From Mallotus nudiflorus (Eukaryota; Streptophyta; Magnoliopsida; Malpighiales; Euphorbiaceae), in the NCBI GenBank assembly GCA_947683625.1, contig CANTUR010000630.1:2976001-3040000 (forward strand): a stretch of 64,000 nt of DNA, in the 5' to 3' direction. The notes beneath the pieces are model-generated. The model was not told where the DNA came from and did no database searches. It saw only the letters and a program-made list of their open reading frames with translations. This document shows positions 24,540 to 35,377 of the stretch, in pieces; positions within the stretch are counted from its first letter, which is position 1; each line of letters starts with the position of its first letter. The position numbers were made by a program, and so were the translations under genes.

Positions 24540-25190
24540 ACTGTCCATAAGGAATAAGTGGGTTAATTTGGAATTAGGTGAGCCTATATGGCTAGAGAGT
24601 TATTGTTAATCAAGGTTACGTTTAAATAGGGTTCTATTTGATCCTTCAATAAAACAAATATTTTTCAGCAGTTATATATAAAGTGATTTTAGCATTTATG
24701 TGAAATGCTTGTATATATAGCTATTATATACGGATGTATGATTGCATATAACATTAGGAGATGCATGTATATATAATATAACAATTCACTCAGTGAGGTC
24801 TGACTCCCCTCAGTTGATTTTTCAGGAGATTCTTCTTCCTCAGACCTCAGCAGTAGGCCCATTCGCCGGATTTCTTCAGCCCTAACTATTTTGTGTAAAT
24901 TACTTATCTGATTTTATTTTTACTTTAGGAAACTGCAGTCATGAGTTGTATTTTGTATTTGTATGTTGGTTGTAATTTTAGATACCTTTCTCTAAATATT
25001 GTATTATTTATTTTATTTTATAATATGACAGAAGTTATTTTTATTATATTGGTTTGAGTTTTAAATTATGGTGCATATTTTATTTATTATTGCATGCTTT
25101 TATTCTTTTAAGGCTTGCTACGAGTTCCAGATTGGAAAGAATTCTTGTTCCCTAGTGCCAATCATGACTCTCAGTTTGGGTCGTGATACA

Positions 25191-25689
25191 TTGTGCCTCT
25201 CTATTTTTCTCAAAAAAACCTCGGACTTTATGAGGGTTCTACCTTATTTCCTTTGACTCGTCTTCACCTTCATAGGTGCATGGACGTGGGTAACAAGGTA
25301 ACATTCCTTCATTTTTATTTATTTTTGTAAAAATTTATTCGTACAGTTAGTAATTAGAATCAAATTTTAAAATATAGACTAGCATGTTCACTATTAAAAT
25401 TAGACTAGAAATTATTCAAAAATGCATGAAAATTTAAAAATTAAACTCGAAAGTATTGAGTTTTAAGTGAAAAGTCGACCGAATGTCGGGTCAGGAGTCT
25501 AAATTATTAACTGGACTGTGGAATGTTGACTGGCATTATTGGAATGCCAATCTACATTGTGGAATGTCGACTGGCATTCCATTTTACTGGTCGGTCCAAT
25601 TCCAAACCAAGCTAGCAATTCTGTTAAAAACTAAACTGGCTTATGCTCATTTATTCTCGAAATACTCCTAGCGGTCGATGAAGTTCACG
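25191..25689. other. Intergenic or intron-like stretch, with short palindromic repeats
   Basis: The first 100 bases could encode a short exon of the following PMD gene, ending at a GTAACATT donor near 25300, but I cannot prove it. The rest is AT-rich and contains palindromic 16-mers at 25521-25581. Nothing else is recognised. Confidence 0.4.
25521..25581. repeat. Palindromic 16-mer array (AATGYCR...YRRCATT type)
   Basis: Three units of the form AATGTCGACTGGCATT are separated by 4-5 bases. The same unit occurs in the Tat-family LTRs at 30974-31069 and 37136-37215 and in the fragment at 62940, all in a different context from this one. Confidence 0.65.
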
Positions 25690-27776
25690 GGTAGTTTTTT
25701 TATAGCTCATGAATTATTCCATGAGCTACTAAGGGATGTTGCACAACTGGTCTAGGCCTCCAAGTTCAGATGATTTGTCATTGGGCTTCCAACTACTTGA
25801 AGAAGGTCTGATCATTATTGCCTATTTGCTTTGATCGAGCAATGGATGGATACCACCCACACATTCCATACTCAGGTAAGCGAGTTGACCATTTCACCTA
25901 TGAGTTTCTTAACTATCATCAAAATTTCCTTCAAAGGGACTCCTATTTCCTTTGACATTAGTTACTACAGTCTCCCCAAGCATGTGCGGAGTCAGTATAT
26001 GTGAGACTCGATTGGATTTATCCTGATATGGAAGAACTGGAAGAACATTGTTCTTTCATTATTGGTTGAGGGATTCAGACATCTTCCCACCACCACACCT
26101 TGCCAGATTACTCATAAGGCAAGGTGCTTCCTCCTGATCTTGCTTGGCACGACCCTCTTCTGCGAGACTGGTCACGAAGTTAATATTGCACTGCTCGGCC
26201 CCCTTCGTGATTTAGACTAAGTTATCACCCTCGACTGGGGATCTGTGGCACTGGCTTATTTGTATTATAGATTAGACACTATCTGTAGAGTCACTGTCAC
26301 CATGTGCGGCTTCTGGCATGTCCTGCATATACGTCTATCCCCTTTTCATTTCTCTTCTTCTCTTTTCCTTTTCTTTCTTTTTGTTGACTTATTCTCTCTT
26401 TCAGATCTAGAGCATAGAGATTAGGCTAATTCAAGGCTTCAAGGCTATAAGCTTTAACAAGAGTCTTCTCTTGATGCAGAGATAGGGCTCTTCACATCTA
26501 GCGAGTGTTAGGAATACTCTGTAGACCTACTGCGATCGGTTGAACACTATCGAGTAGGAATTGATAAGAAAATAAAATCATGAGTATTTCATGACTTAAT
26601 ACAAGTTAAACTTAATTAATCCTGATTTTGCAAATCTATTCTGATTGGCTGGAGGGAGCTAATGATGTCCAGCGACATGATTTCATGGATGCCATAGTAC
26701 GACTTGAGGAGATAAGGGTTTTGCTCCTTGATTATGGTTGTCGGATGTGGTATTTAGGAGAGCAGGTATATTAGTGGTGCTCTAGAGCTTCCTAATGCCG
26801 TATTCCTATTGTTGTTCCCCGCTCGATGCTTTATAGTTCTCGGCTGATAAGTTCAGAGTTGAGGGAGGCATTACAGGGTTATGACATCATGATTTTTCTA
26901 GAGCGGTCCTGTCATTACCGGTAGTTTATCCATTAGAACCTCTTGGAGCATGTTCTTATTGATCAGGCTGAGGTAACTTCTTATCATTTCTTTTCTGGAA
27001 CTCTCCAATCACTTATTCTTTTCTCATAATTTTCTTTTCACAGATTGAGGAGGTTCACTCCCTTGCTGATGAAGAGATGGAGGAGGCAGTTAGGGCTGAT
27101 AAGGGGTTTGAGACTGTGCAGGAGAGTGAGGTTGCCCCTGAGCCTGAGATTACACCTGAGGTCCCTGGGCCCAGTCTTGGCTATGCACAATGCACTCAAC
27201 ATATGAGGAGTAGCCATGAGGGAGCTTTTGCCAGTGCTATTTTTGATGATGTCTCTCTTCTAGATAGATCCATGCTCTATTGGGCTCCTATTGTTTAGGC
27301 TCCAGTTGAGCAGCAAATACATTTCAGTGATGTTCATCTCCCCAGCTTTTCTCCAGAAGATACTTCTCATGTGAGTTTGTTTAAATTATTTCTTGTATTA
27401 TATATACACTTGGTATTGATATCAGTACAACTTTATAAAGTAAGTCCCCTGGACACATGCAGAGTATTTGCATGGACTCACCTCATCTCAGAGGTTATTT
27501 ACCATACAGGTCATAGATAGTTAGCAGGTAAGCATATACACTTATTATGCAAATGTATGCATGGAATGCAAATGATATGATATTTCCTATATGTACAGAG
27601 TTATTCTAGGGATCTGGAGTGGGAGAACGAGATGCTTCATTGGTGGCTTACGGACTTGGGCATGGACCCTTACAGCATTGGTACTTCATCTGTCAGACCA
27701 CCAGATACTTATTATCACGATGACCCTAGTAGACTATGGAACCCATGGCCTGATTTTGAAGCTCAGGATGACTGAT
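25690..27776 (+). pseudogene. Plant mobile domain (PMD, MAIN/MAIL1-like) gene, spliced and decayed
   Basis: The translation of 25830-26330 resembles the plant mobile domain: ALIEQWMDTTHTFH early, then CFLLILLGTTLFCETG and LLGPLRDLD, then DWGSVALAYLYYRLD. Further apparent exons follow at about 26404-26550, 26638-26973, 27044-27369, 27463-27526 and 27598-27776. They are bounded by plausible GT and AG sites, for example GAG|GTAACTTC at 26973, CACAG|AT at 27043 and CAG|GTAAGCAT at 27526. The last exon ends in an aromatic, acidic tail (DPSRLWNPWPDFEAQDD) and a stop. Several in-frame stops at former CGA, CAG or TGG codons make it a pseudogene. PMD proteins occur both as host silencing factors and inside transposons; here a transposon-borne origin is more likely. 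Exon limits are approximate. Confidence 0.6.
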
Positions 27777-28047
27777 TCCAAGCTATTTTTTGTTTTGTAG
27801 TTAGGACAAGCTATCTTTTGTACTGCTCTATTTTAAACTTCCCTTTCTTGAAATTAAACTTGGATGAACAGATGATCCTAAGCGAGTTAATTTATTTTTT
27901 TAGGATAAACATATATTTATCTCTTAATCATCATCTAAACTTTGGATAAATAAAACATATATATATATATCTTATATTTATCTCTCATCCTTATCTAATT
28001 ATCAAGAAAAGGCAATCTAAATCCTATTCAACTTTAATCTCCACCCT
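27777..28047. other. Spacer between the two PMD-type genes
   Basis: AT-rich 3' flank of the first gene and upstream region of the next. It contains a short (AT)n run near 27957-27970. No coding sequence is seen. Confidence 0.5.
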
Positions 28048-28054
28048 TATATAA
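28048..28054 (+). promoter_or_regulatory. TATA box upstream of the DUF7745-like gene
   Basis: TATATAA lies in CTTATATAAGAAC, 52 bases before the ATG at 28106, a normal distance for a plant promoter with a short leader. This suggests the gene had its own promoter rather than being read from an LTR. Confidence 0.5.
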
Positions 28055-28105
28055 GAACTTGAAAGGAAAACTTATCTTACCATTCTTTTCTTTCCTCTTT
28101 TCATT

Positions 28106-29306
28106 ATGATTCAAGCTTTACTCCACTTGATAAAGAAATTTCTTAAGAGCATTAATGGTGACGATTGGAACAAGCTTCAACCCTTCCATGTCAAGCCCTT
28201 GAAGTCTCTTCAACATTTGAAGGTAAATGACAACTTACTGCATGCTACTACAACTTTCTGGAGTCCAAAAGACCATGTCTTCATATTCAATTGTTAAGAA
28301 CCATGTCCCCTGATTAAAGAATTTGATGTTATTTTAGGATATCCATTTGATTCTACTATTGTTATTGCCCTACCTGATTTAGGTATGCAATTCCTAACCA
28401 AACTCATTGCCTTCTTCGATATGCCCCTAGATGATGTCCATCTTCCTGCACATAACTCTGAAACTATCAGTCTACCTTCTTTAATCACTGTATGTGAGAC
28501 CAATGATAGGAATAGTATTGTATGGATCAGAACTATTGCCTTTTGCCTTTATGCTCAGTTCTTATTAGTCTCTGCCTATGAAGATGCTGATACCAGGATT
28601 ATGGGTATCTTAGAACAAGTAATGGATGGGGCTAACCCGATGCCCATTATTCTTGCTAAGATCGTTATTAGGTTGGATAACTTCAAGGCCTACCATCATC
28701 TTTTAGGCAATTTACTTCTTCTTTAAGTGTGTATATTTTTTTTTACCTTAACTTTTGCCTAAGTTGCCCTTTCGGGTTTTCAACTTAGTAGGTTTGCCCT
28801 AAATTTTGCCTAAGTTTCCCTTTTTGGGTTTTTAACTTAGTGGCCTTCTCATTTTTGTCTTTTTAGATCTGGTTGCAAGAAAATTGAGCTTGCTTATTGC
28901 CCTTGCCAATCCTTTATCTTATCAGCCTCATCAATTGTTGTATCGACCCTTGAAGATGAAGGATAAGTACACTATAGACCACTAGATTAATTGGATGAGG
29001 GGCATCACTGATATTGAGATTACATGGGTTTCCCCTTAGTGGAGGCTGAAGTTTATGACTCTTGATTTATATGATCACTGCGTTCCCATCCTAGGCTTGC
29101 ACATTTCAACCTTCATTTCCCCTTCATGTCTCTATCGCCAATATAGTCACCTACAATTCATTATTACTGTACTACCTGATTTCAAAGGCTTCCCTCTCAG
29201 ACAAGACTTTCTGGATATGATCACAAACTTATGGCCTCGTAAGACTCTTGAGCGCAACATATCCTTGAATGGTGATAGAGCTACTAATGATAACTACAAG
29301 ACTTAG
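28106..29306 (+). pseudogene. PMD/DUF7745-like gene, antisense to the adjacent Tat-type pol
   Basis: Exon 1 (28106 to about 28715) encodes LKKFLKSINGDDWNKL, then a long hydrophobic region with ATTTFWSPKDHVFIF and KEFDVILGYPFDST. That is the layout of the DUF7745/PMD group (Trp early, then FW-P---F-F, then an EF--ILG-P motif). A stop (TAA for a Gln or Glu codon) interrupts it near 28295. A probable intron (about 28716-28866) holds two hairpin repeats. Exon 2 (28867-29306) ends in NGDRATNDNYKT and a stop. It faces away from the Tat polymerase gene, whose integrase ends at 29842 on the other strand. Some Tat elements such as Grande and RIRE2 are known to carry an extra antisense ORF at this place. 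The function of this domain is unknown. Confidence 0.55.
28751..28845. repeat. Two tandem hairpin repeats (about 51 bp each)
   Basis: Each unit reads TTTTGCCTAAGTT, a CCCTTT--GGG centre, and AACTTAGT. The stem CTAAGTT/AACTTAG is perfect in both (28759/28782 and 28810/28834). They lie in the probable intron of the DUF7745-like gene. Related units occur at 29640-29815. Confidence 0.7.
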
Positions 29307-29639
29307 GTCATGATATAAGCTACAAAGCCGCCTGGATTTTCTAGATACAAGAGTACTTAAGCTTTACATGATGAGTCTCAGAAAAAGAAACACAGGTGCC
29401 ACTAGAACAAAATAGTCTCATAGAGTTAGTCTTAATCTTTTATGTTCTATTTTCCTTTCTAATGATTATGTATTATAAATAAGATAGAACATGTAATGTT
29501 ATAACAAAATTTCAATTTCATTAAGATTCATTAATTAGGGAAAAAATGAATACATTTTCTACATCACATGACATAACTTCTATTATCAGTTAGTACTTTT
29601 GAATTTTCTAACTAAATATTTTTTGCTCACATTTTATTT

Positions 29640-29815
29640 TCCTAATTTTTGCCTGACTAGCCCTTTATAGGTTTTCTAACCAGCGAGACCTCTTTTTATT
29701 TTATTTTATTCCCTAATTTTTGTCTGCCAGCCCTTTACGAGTTTTTTAAATAGTGGGAATGTCCTAATTTTTGTTTGACTAGCATTTTTAGGTTTTCTAG
29801 TTAGTGGACTTTTAT
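29640..29815. repeat. Three further hairpin repeats between the antisense gene and integrase
   Basis: Each unit of about 60 bp reads CCTAATTTTTG, a left stem, CCCTTT--GG centre, and a right stem. The stem sequence changes but still largely pairs: CTGACTA/TAACCAG (29653/29677, two mismatches) and TGACTAG/CTAGTTA (29776/29797, one G-U). The middle copy is too degenerate to fold. Confidence 0.6.
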
Positions 29816-29841
29816 TTTCTTTATACTACTTTTATTTATTT

Positions 29842-30738
29842 TTATAGATAGTATTTCTTGAGGCAATCCAAGTTAACAGGCTCCATAAACTCATTCTCTT
29901 CAAGATTAGATATCTTGGTGGCTCTCTTTGGCATAACTAACTTGACTAAGTATGGTCCTTCCCAATTTGGTCTGAACTTTTAGATCAAACACCACTGCTC
30001 TAGATTATTTTAGTACCATATCCCCAACTTTTATCTTCCCCAACTTTACCTTCTTGTTAAATGCCCTCGCTATCCTCTTCTGGTATATTTGGGTATGAAA
30101 TAAAGCATTCATCCTTTTCTCATCTAGAGACACCAGATGATTATATATTTTCTATGCCTATTCACTCTCGGGCATTCTGGCCTACATAACTACTCTTAGA
30201 GACCTGATCTCAGTTTCTATTGGCAAAACTACTTCATAATCGTACACCAGGGAGAACAGAGTTTGGCCTGTGGTAGTTTTAGCTGTAGTTCTATATCCCT
30301 ACAAGGTAATAGGAAGAAACTCAAACTAATCCTTGTAAGTTTTGACCATCTTAAGGAGGATTTTCTTGATATTTTTATTTGTTGCTTCCATTGCTCCATT
30401 AGCCTGAGGTTGATATGGTGAAGACTTATGATGCTCGATCCCAAACTTTTGCAATAACTCTACCATTTTTGCTTGAAACTTAACCCTATTGTTTATCACT
30501 ACATGATATGGAACCCCATATCTGTAAATGAGATTCTTCTCGATAAATCAGGCCATCTGTTTTATCTTCAGGGCATTGACAGACTCAGCCTCTACTAATC
30601 TAGAGAAGTAATCAATTGCCACAACTATATACTTATGCCCATTTGATGTTATTGGCCTTATTTCTCTTATGACATCAATCCCCCATGTCGCAAAAGGCCA
30701 AAGAGATGATAAAATATTCAGCACCATTAAAGGAAGGT
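29842..30738 (-). pseudogene. Integrase core and C-terminus of Tat element (broken)
   Basis: The - strand translation begins PLMVLNILSSLWPF and continues FATWGIDVIREI and IVVAIDYFSRLVEAE, the first part of the DDE core of Tat integrases. It then passes through the region with SLVYDYEVVLP, KRIARAFNKKV and KVGDMVLK, and ends in NLDCLKKYYL with a TAA at 29842-29844. Stops and frameshifts are scattered through it. The upstream zinc-finger half lies at 32895 and beyond, separated by the solo LTR; removing the insertion restores the order. Confidence 0.82.
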
Positions 30739-32894
30739 TATAAGCACCCAATTTCGGGATGCAATTGTGCATGTGTGCAACAAAAGCCCCTATGATGAAA
30801 ATCTAATTGAGAATTGATCTTTGGTGTCAAGTTTCATGATTTAAAGGACTAAATTGCAATGTTTTGAGGATTTAATTATAAAATTGGTTTTTTAAGGATT
30901 TGATTGCAGAAATTAGAAACTTCCAAGGACCTTTTTTATAATTTAATTTAAAAAAATGGTCGGCCAACATTTAATGTCGATTAGCATTGTGTAATGTCGA
31001 TCGACATTACATAATGCCAATTAGCATTATGTAATATGGACCGACATTATGTAATTCCAATCGACATTAGGAGGTGAAAATCGGCATTCTAGAATGCCTA
31101 TTTTTGTTAAAAAGTGATTTTTATGCAATTTTTTACGCTAATTTTGTCATTTTTCAATTTTTTTCATTAGTCCAGGACACCACCGCATGTTTGATTTTTT
31201 CAAAATCTTATCGCTCATCATCTCATTCTCTTGATTCTGAAAATTCAAAAAATAAAAGGCAAAGACTCATGATCTCACTCTTAACTATCACGTAACTTCC
31301 CTACGTGATCCTGCATGATCACAGGAGCTAGGGTTGCTAGGCCAGCCTTTAAAAACTAAGAGACACAGTCTGTGAAAAAAGGGGAAAAATGAAAAAAAAA
31401 AGCTACGAGAAAACCCTAAAGAAAAAGAGCTACAAAAAAAACCAGAGAGAATAAAAACCCTAATTAGCTACTGCAAAAAAATACGTTCTTTGCTTTAAAG
31501 TCCAGAGAATCAAGAAAAAACAATGGAGTCAATCTCAAAACGGTAGCAATCCCAATCTAAAGGGCACTCAAACAACATTTGCACAGTATCTTCTACTTTT
31601 CTTTTTTCCTCTTTTATTTTGATTTGATTTCTTTATTTTATTTTTTATTTGATTCATTACTAATTAATTTTTTATTTTTTTATTTTAATTGATGTTTTTT
31701 GGTACTCTGGAGATGAGGTTGAAGATATGTAAATTTTGGCAGTGACCATGGAAGAATCCATGGAATGCCATGAATTAAGATTTGTAAAACCCTATAGGAT
31801 TTAGGATTTATGATTTCTGCATTCTTTTAATTTTTTTTTGTTTTGGGTTGTAATTAATTTAATTTTAAATTTTTCCACAGTAGTTTGTAATAGCCTCAAT
31901 AGTGAGAAATAATAGAAATTTATATGATCTGCACTAAAATTGATTAGTAATTTAGGTTTAATAGGTAAAAATCAATTAAAATCAATGGTGGCTTTAGATT
32001 AATTTAGGGTTGCATGTAAATTGATTTAGAGTTTTTTAGAAAATTACATAAATCTTATGTTTGATATGATTTTATTATGATTTTTTCTTTGGATTTTGTT
32101 TTTGGATCTCTTAGTTCTTTGGGCCCCAAGCCCATGATAAGTCCAAACCCACTAAATAAAAAATAGGCTTAAAAATGGTTTAGGTTAATCAATTAAAATC
32201 AATTTAGGCCCATTAGATTAATTTAGACTTAGACCTATTTTTAGGTTAACTAAATTAATTTGGACTTAGCTTAGTCCATTAGTTTCATTTCTTCTAAAAT
32301 AAATAGATTTAGGATCACTTATTAATTTAATTTTTCCTTTGAAATTTAGTAGACTTAGGACTATTCCCTTAGTTAAATTAAAATAAATAGACTTAAGTTT
32401 ATTAAAATTAATTAAAAATGTAGGTCTTTTTTAGTCCAATTCACTTGTAAATAAAAATATATAGAAATAGCTAACTTTTAGAATAGTTTAAACTTAGGGA
32501 CTCTGCCTTTTGTATGCATTTTTACATGTAATTTTATGACTTGTTGCCTTTTTTGGGTTAGATGGATGTTTAATTAGGGTTTAAATAAAATTGCATGTAA
32601 TTAAAGAATAAAATAGTAATTCATAAAATAGTAATTCATAAAATAAATTTAAATAAACAAATGACTGAAAGAAGTTAGTATTCCGTTCTCAGAATCTCCT
32701 AATTATGGTGCTAGCTTTCTTTTAGAGAATCGAGTACCACATTTCGATTTGTCCCAATTATTACCCTGGGTGGCAACTCCTCATCTCCATGCCATGTCTT
32801 TGTGATAATGGTTAGTGTGTTCTCTAGGGCCCTGAGCCCAAACAATGTCATGGTTGGTAAAATCTTAGGCACGAGCTAAACCCTGCCGTCTATA
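30739..32894 (+). repeat. Solo LTR of the Tat family inserted in integrase
   Basis: The 2156-bp LTR has mutated ends (TATAAGC at the start, TCTATA at the end; the related LTR has TGTAAGC and TCTACA). It is flanked by the exact 5-bp duplication AAGGT at 30734-30738 and 32895-32899. It is the reverse complement of the LTR at 35378-37423 over nearly its whole length. It came from a second element that left a solo LTR by LTR-LTR recombination. ORFs inside it (for example 31074) are chance. Confidence 0.9.
30974..31069. repeat. 20-bp palindromic minisatellite in Tat LTR
   Basis: Five units of 16 bases, each near-palindromic (AATGTCGATCGACATT is a perfect palindrome), are separated by 4-base spacers (GTGT, ACAT, ATGT, ATGT), giving a 20-bp period. 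They lie about 240 bases from the LTR start, in the presumed U3 region. Confidence 0.82.
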
Positions 32895-32899
32895 AAGGT

Positions 32900-33250
32900 G
32901 GTTGAGGTTCCCATAGATTTGACACTGGTGGCATTGTCTAACAGTTCAAATACAATCCTTTTCCATGCTCATCCAATAGTACCTCTGTCTGATTATCTTT
33001 TTTTCTAGGATTATCCCATTCAAGTGAGAACCGTAAGCTCCTACATGAATCTCTTTCATCACTTCTTCCACTTCATCTTTCTTAAGACATCTGAGTTGCA
33101 TTCCATTCAGCATTCTCTTATACAACACCCTATTATGACTTGTAAAATTATATGCAAGAACACACAAGGCATATCTTTCTTTTGAAGTGGCCTCATTTAG
33201 ATGTTTTCCTTCCTTAATGAACCTCTAAACATTATGAAACCATGGCTTCT
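32900..33250 (-). pseudogene. Integrase zinc-finger region of Tat element (broken)
   Basis: The - strand encodes KEIHVGAYGSHLNG, RQRYYWMSMEKDCI, a stop, then VRQCHQCQIYGNLNHL up to the solo LTR boundary. This is the HHCC zinc-binding module at the start of integrase, with HVG and H as the histidines and CHQC as the cysteines. The reading continues in sense at 30738 across the inserted LTR. Confidence 0.8.
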
Positions 33251-33278
33251 CTTGAGGCCCTATCTAAATTCCCATAAT

Positions 33279-33720
33279 TTACTCACCCTCATAACATGGA
33301 GCCTTTAATTTCATGATCACTAATGGCCTTATAGTCAACCTAGTCACACTATCCCATATTAAAGAGAGTGTTGCCAATGCATCTGTCATCTGATTATCAT
33401 CTCTTGATAGATGGATAAAGAGACACTTGATGAAATTATTTGATAAGGTTTTCAAATAGCAAATGTAGGGTTTCAGCTTTTCCTCTTTCACTTCCCATTC
33501 CTCATTAGTCTGGCTGATAACCAATATAGAATCCTCGTATACTAACATTCCTTTGCTCCAGCTGCCATCGCTGCTTCTACTCCATGAATGCATGCTTCAT
33601 ACTCAGCCATATTATTGGTTACTTTAAAATCTAGCTTCTTGGCCATTGGTATGGTTTCTCCGTTTAGCGTGATGAGGATCACTCATAACCCAGCTCCTTT
33701 ATTGTTTACTGCACCATCAA
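33279..33720 (-). pseudogene. Second (archaeal-type) RNase H of Tat element
   Basis: The - strand translation includes YFDGAVNNKGAG, NMAEYEA, then VYEDSILVISQTNEEWEVKE and HLSRDDNQMTDALATL. This is the extra RNase H that follows the normal RT-RNase H in Tat-lineage elements (Ogre, Retand). It is broken by frameshifts near 33600 and by stops. Confidence 0.75.
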
Positions 33721-34310
33721 AATAAAGCTTTCATTCCTGATGCTCTACAACTGCTAGATTCTCATCTGGGAATTCTAGGCTCCACTGTTCATCACCCTCT
33801 ACTGCATTTTGAGCTAGGAATTCTACTACTATCCTTCCTTTAATAACCTTCATGGTAATGTACTCTATATCAAACTCAGGCAGGAGAATGAGCCATCAAG
33901 ACATCCTTTCGATCAAAGCAGGTGCTTGTCGTAAGTATTTTAAGGGGTTTATTTTTGAAATGGCCTGAGCCTTATAAGACTGAAAGTAATGCCTCAATTT
34001 CCTTGTTGCCCAAATTATTATCAAACATGTCTTCTCCACCAAATCATACTTTTCTTTATATGGTAGGAACTTTTTACTAAGGTAATACACTACATGCTCT
34101 ATCCCATTTAGCCCTTCTTATGCTAACATTGCCCCTATTGTCTTTTCTTCTAAAGTCAAATATAGAATCAAGGGTTTACCTAGCCTCGGTGGTTTAAGTA
34201 CAAGTGGATTAGTGAGATACTCCTTTATCTTATTAAAGGCCTTTTGACAATCATCATTCCACTCTACATGTTAATCTTTTCTCATAAGCTTAAATATTGG
34301 GTCATAAATA
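33721..34310 (-). pseudogene. RNase H domain of Tat pol (broken)
   Basis: The - strand translation shows LILYLTLEEKTIGAML, VVYYLSKKFLPYKEKYDLVEK and IIIWATRKLRHYFQSY, the usual gypsy RNase H following RT. It lacks a clear Asp at the first active position (LTLEE), as is often seen in the degenerate RNase H of Tat elements. Stops interrupt it. Confidence 0.75.
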
Positions 34311-35076
34311 TTAGTAAGTCTTGCAATGAACCTACTAATATACTATAACCTACCTATGAACCCTCTCACATCTTTCTCTATCCTTGGTGCTGGCATTTCT
34401 TGAATGGCTTTCACTTTATCTGGATCCACTTTGATTCCTCTACTACTGACTATATACCCTAACAACTTCCCTAAAGTAACTTCGAAAATGCATTTCTTTA
34501 GGTTGAGTCTTAAATTATACCTCTTAATGTGTGCCAAGAATTTGTCCAGTGCTTCAAAATGCCCCTCTCTTATTTCTGACTTGACCATTATATCATCTAC
34601 ATATACTTCCACTTCCTTATACATCATATCGTGAAAAAGAGCAGTGGCTACCTTTTGATATGTTGCACATGCATTCTTCAACCCGAAAGGCATAACCTTG
34701 TAGCAATACGTCCCTCATTTTGTGATGAAAGTTGTCCTGATCTTATCCATAACTGCCATCATTATCTGATTATACCTAGAGAACACATCCATGAAGGAGT
34801 ACATCGCACTTGATGTCGCACTAGCCACTATCACATTGATGTGAGGTAAAGGGAAGTCATCCTTCAGACATGCTTTATGTAAATCCTTAAAATCAACACA
34901 TATTCGCACCTTGCCATCTTTCTTGGGTACCAGGACTATGTTTACTAGCCATTAGGGATAATCTACTACCTCTAAAAAGTTGGCCTGAATTTGTTTAGCA
35001 ATTTCTTCTCTTATTTTTCAGTCCATTTTGGTCTCAACTTGTGCAATTTCTATTTAACTGGATTTATTTCCGAATG
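34310..35076 (-). pseudogene. Reverse transcriptase of Tat element (broken)
   Basis: The - strand translation runs EEIAKQIQANFLEVVDYP, a stop at a former Glu or Gln codon, WLVNIVLVPKKDGKVRICVD, then SFMDVFSRYNQI, and after one more stop MPFGLKNACATYQ and VYVDDIMVKS. The catalytic YVDD box (near 34595) is present. The connection region ends with GFIGRL. Two stops in this stretch disable it. Upstream, between 35077 and 35358, I see no protease or gag sequence. Confidence 0.85.
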
Positions 35077-35358
35077 AGTTGGAATGTGATGCTCTATAGT
35101 GTCCCTATCTAAACTTGGCATGTCTTTGTAGGTCCAAGCAAATACAAACTCTAGTCAGATGAGTATGGTAATCTCTCTTGAATCGAGTTAAGGCTAAGAG
35201 TGATGGTTAATCAATTTACAACTCCATGAAGCTAGTAGAATCATAGAATCATAAACCAATGCCATCGATTTAATAGGGACATGCAGAATGAATGCAAAGA
35301 ATAAAATAATAATCAATAAAATAATTCTAAAGAACATAAGTAGAATCAGTACCTTTTA

Positions 35359-35376
35359 TCCCTAGTGGAGTCGCCA
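35359..35376 (-). other. Primer-binding site of Tat element
   Basis: On the - strand TGGCGACTCCACTAGGGA lies one base inside the LTR end. This motif is the tRNA-Arg-type PBS seen in Ogre/Tat elements, which I recall from the family and have not matched to a tRNA here. Confidence 0.65.
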
Positions 35377-35377
35377 C

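Larger units (their letters stand above)
22280..25190 (+). repeat. LTR of element 3, split by element 1
   Basis: This is a third, more diverged LTR of the same superfamily, missing its first part, which should lie left of the window. It begins in the pyrimidine-rich block (TTTCTTCTTCCTCCTGC), passes through the same AT-rich and conserved blocks as elements 1 and 2, and ends near TGATACA at 25184-25190. No PBS follows, so it is a 3' or solo LTR. ORFs on either strand at 22208-22577 come from the pyrimidine-rich block. Confidence 0.8.
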
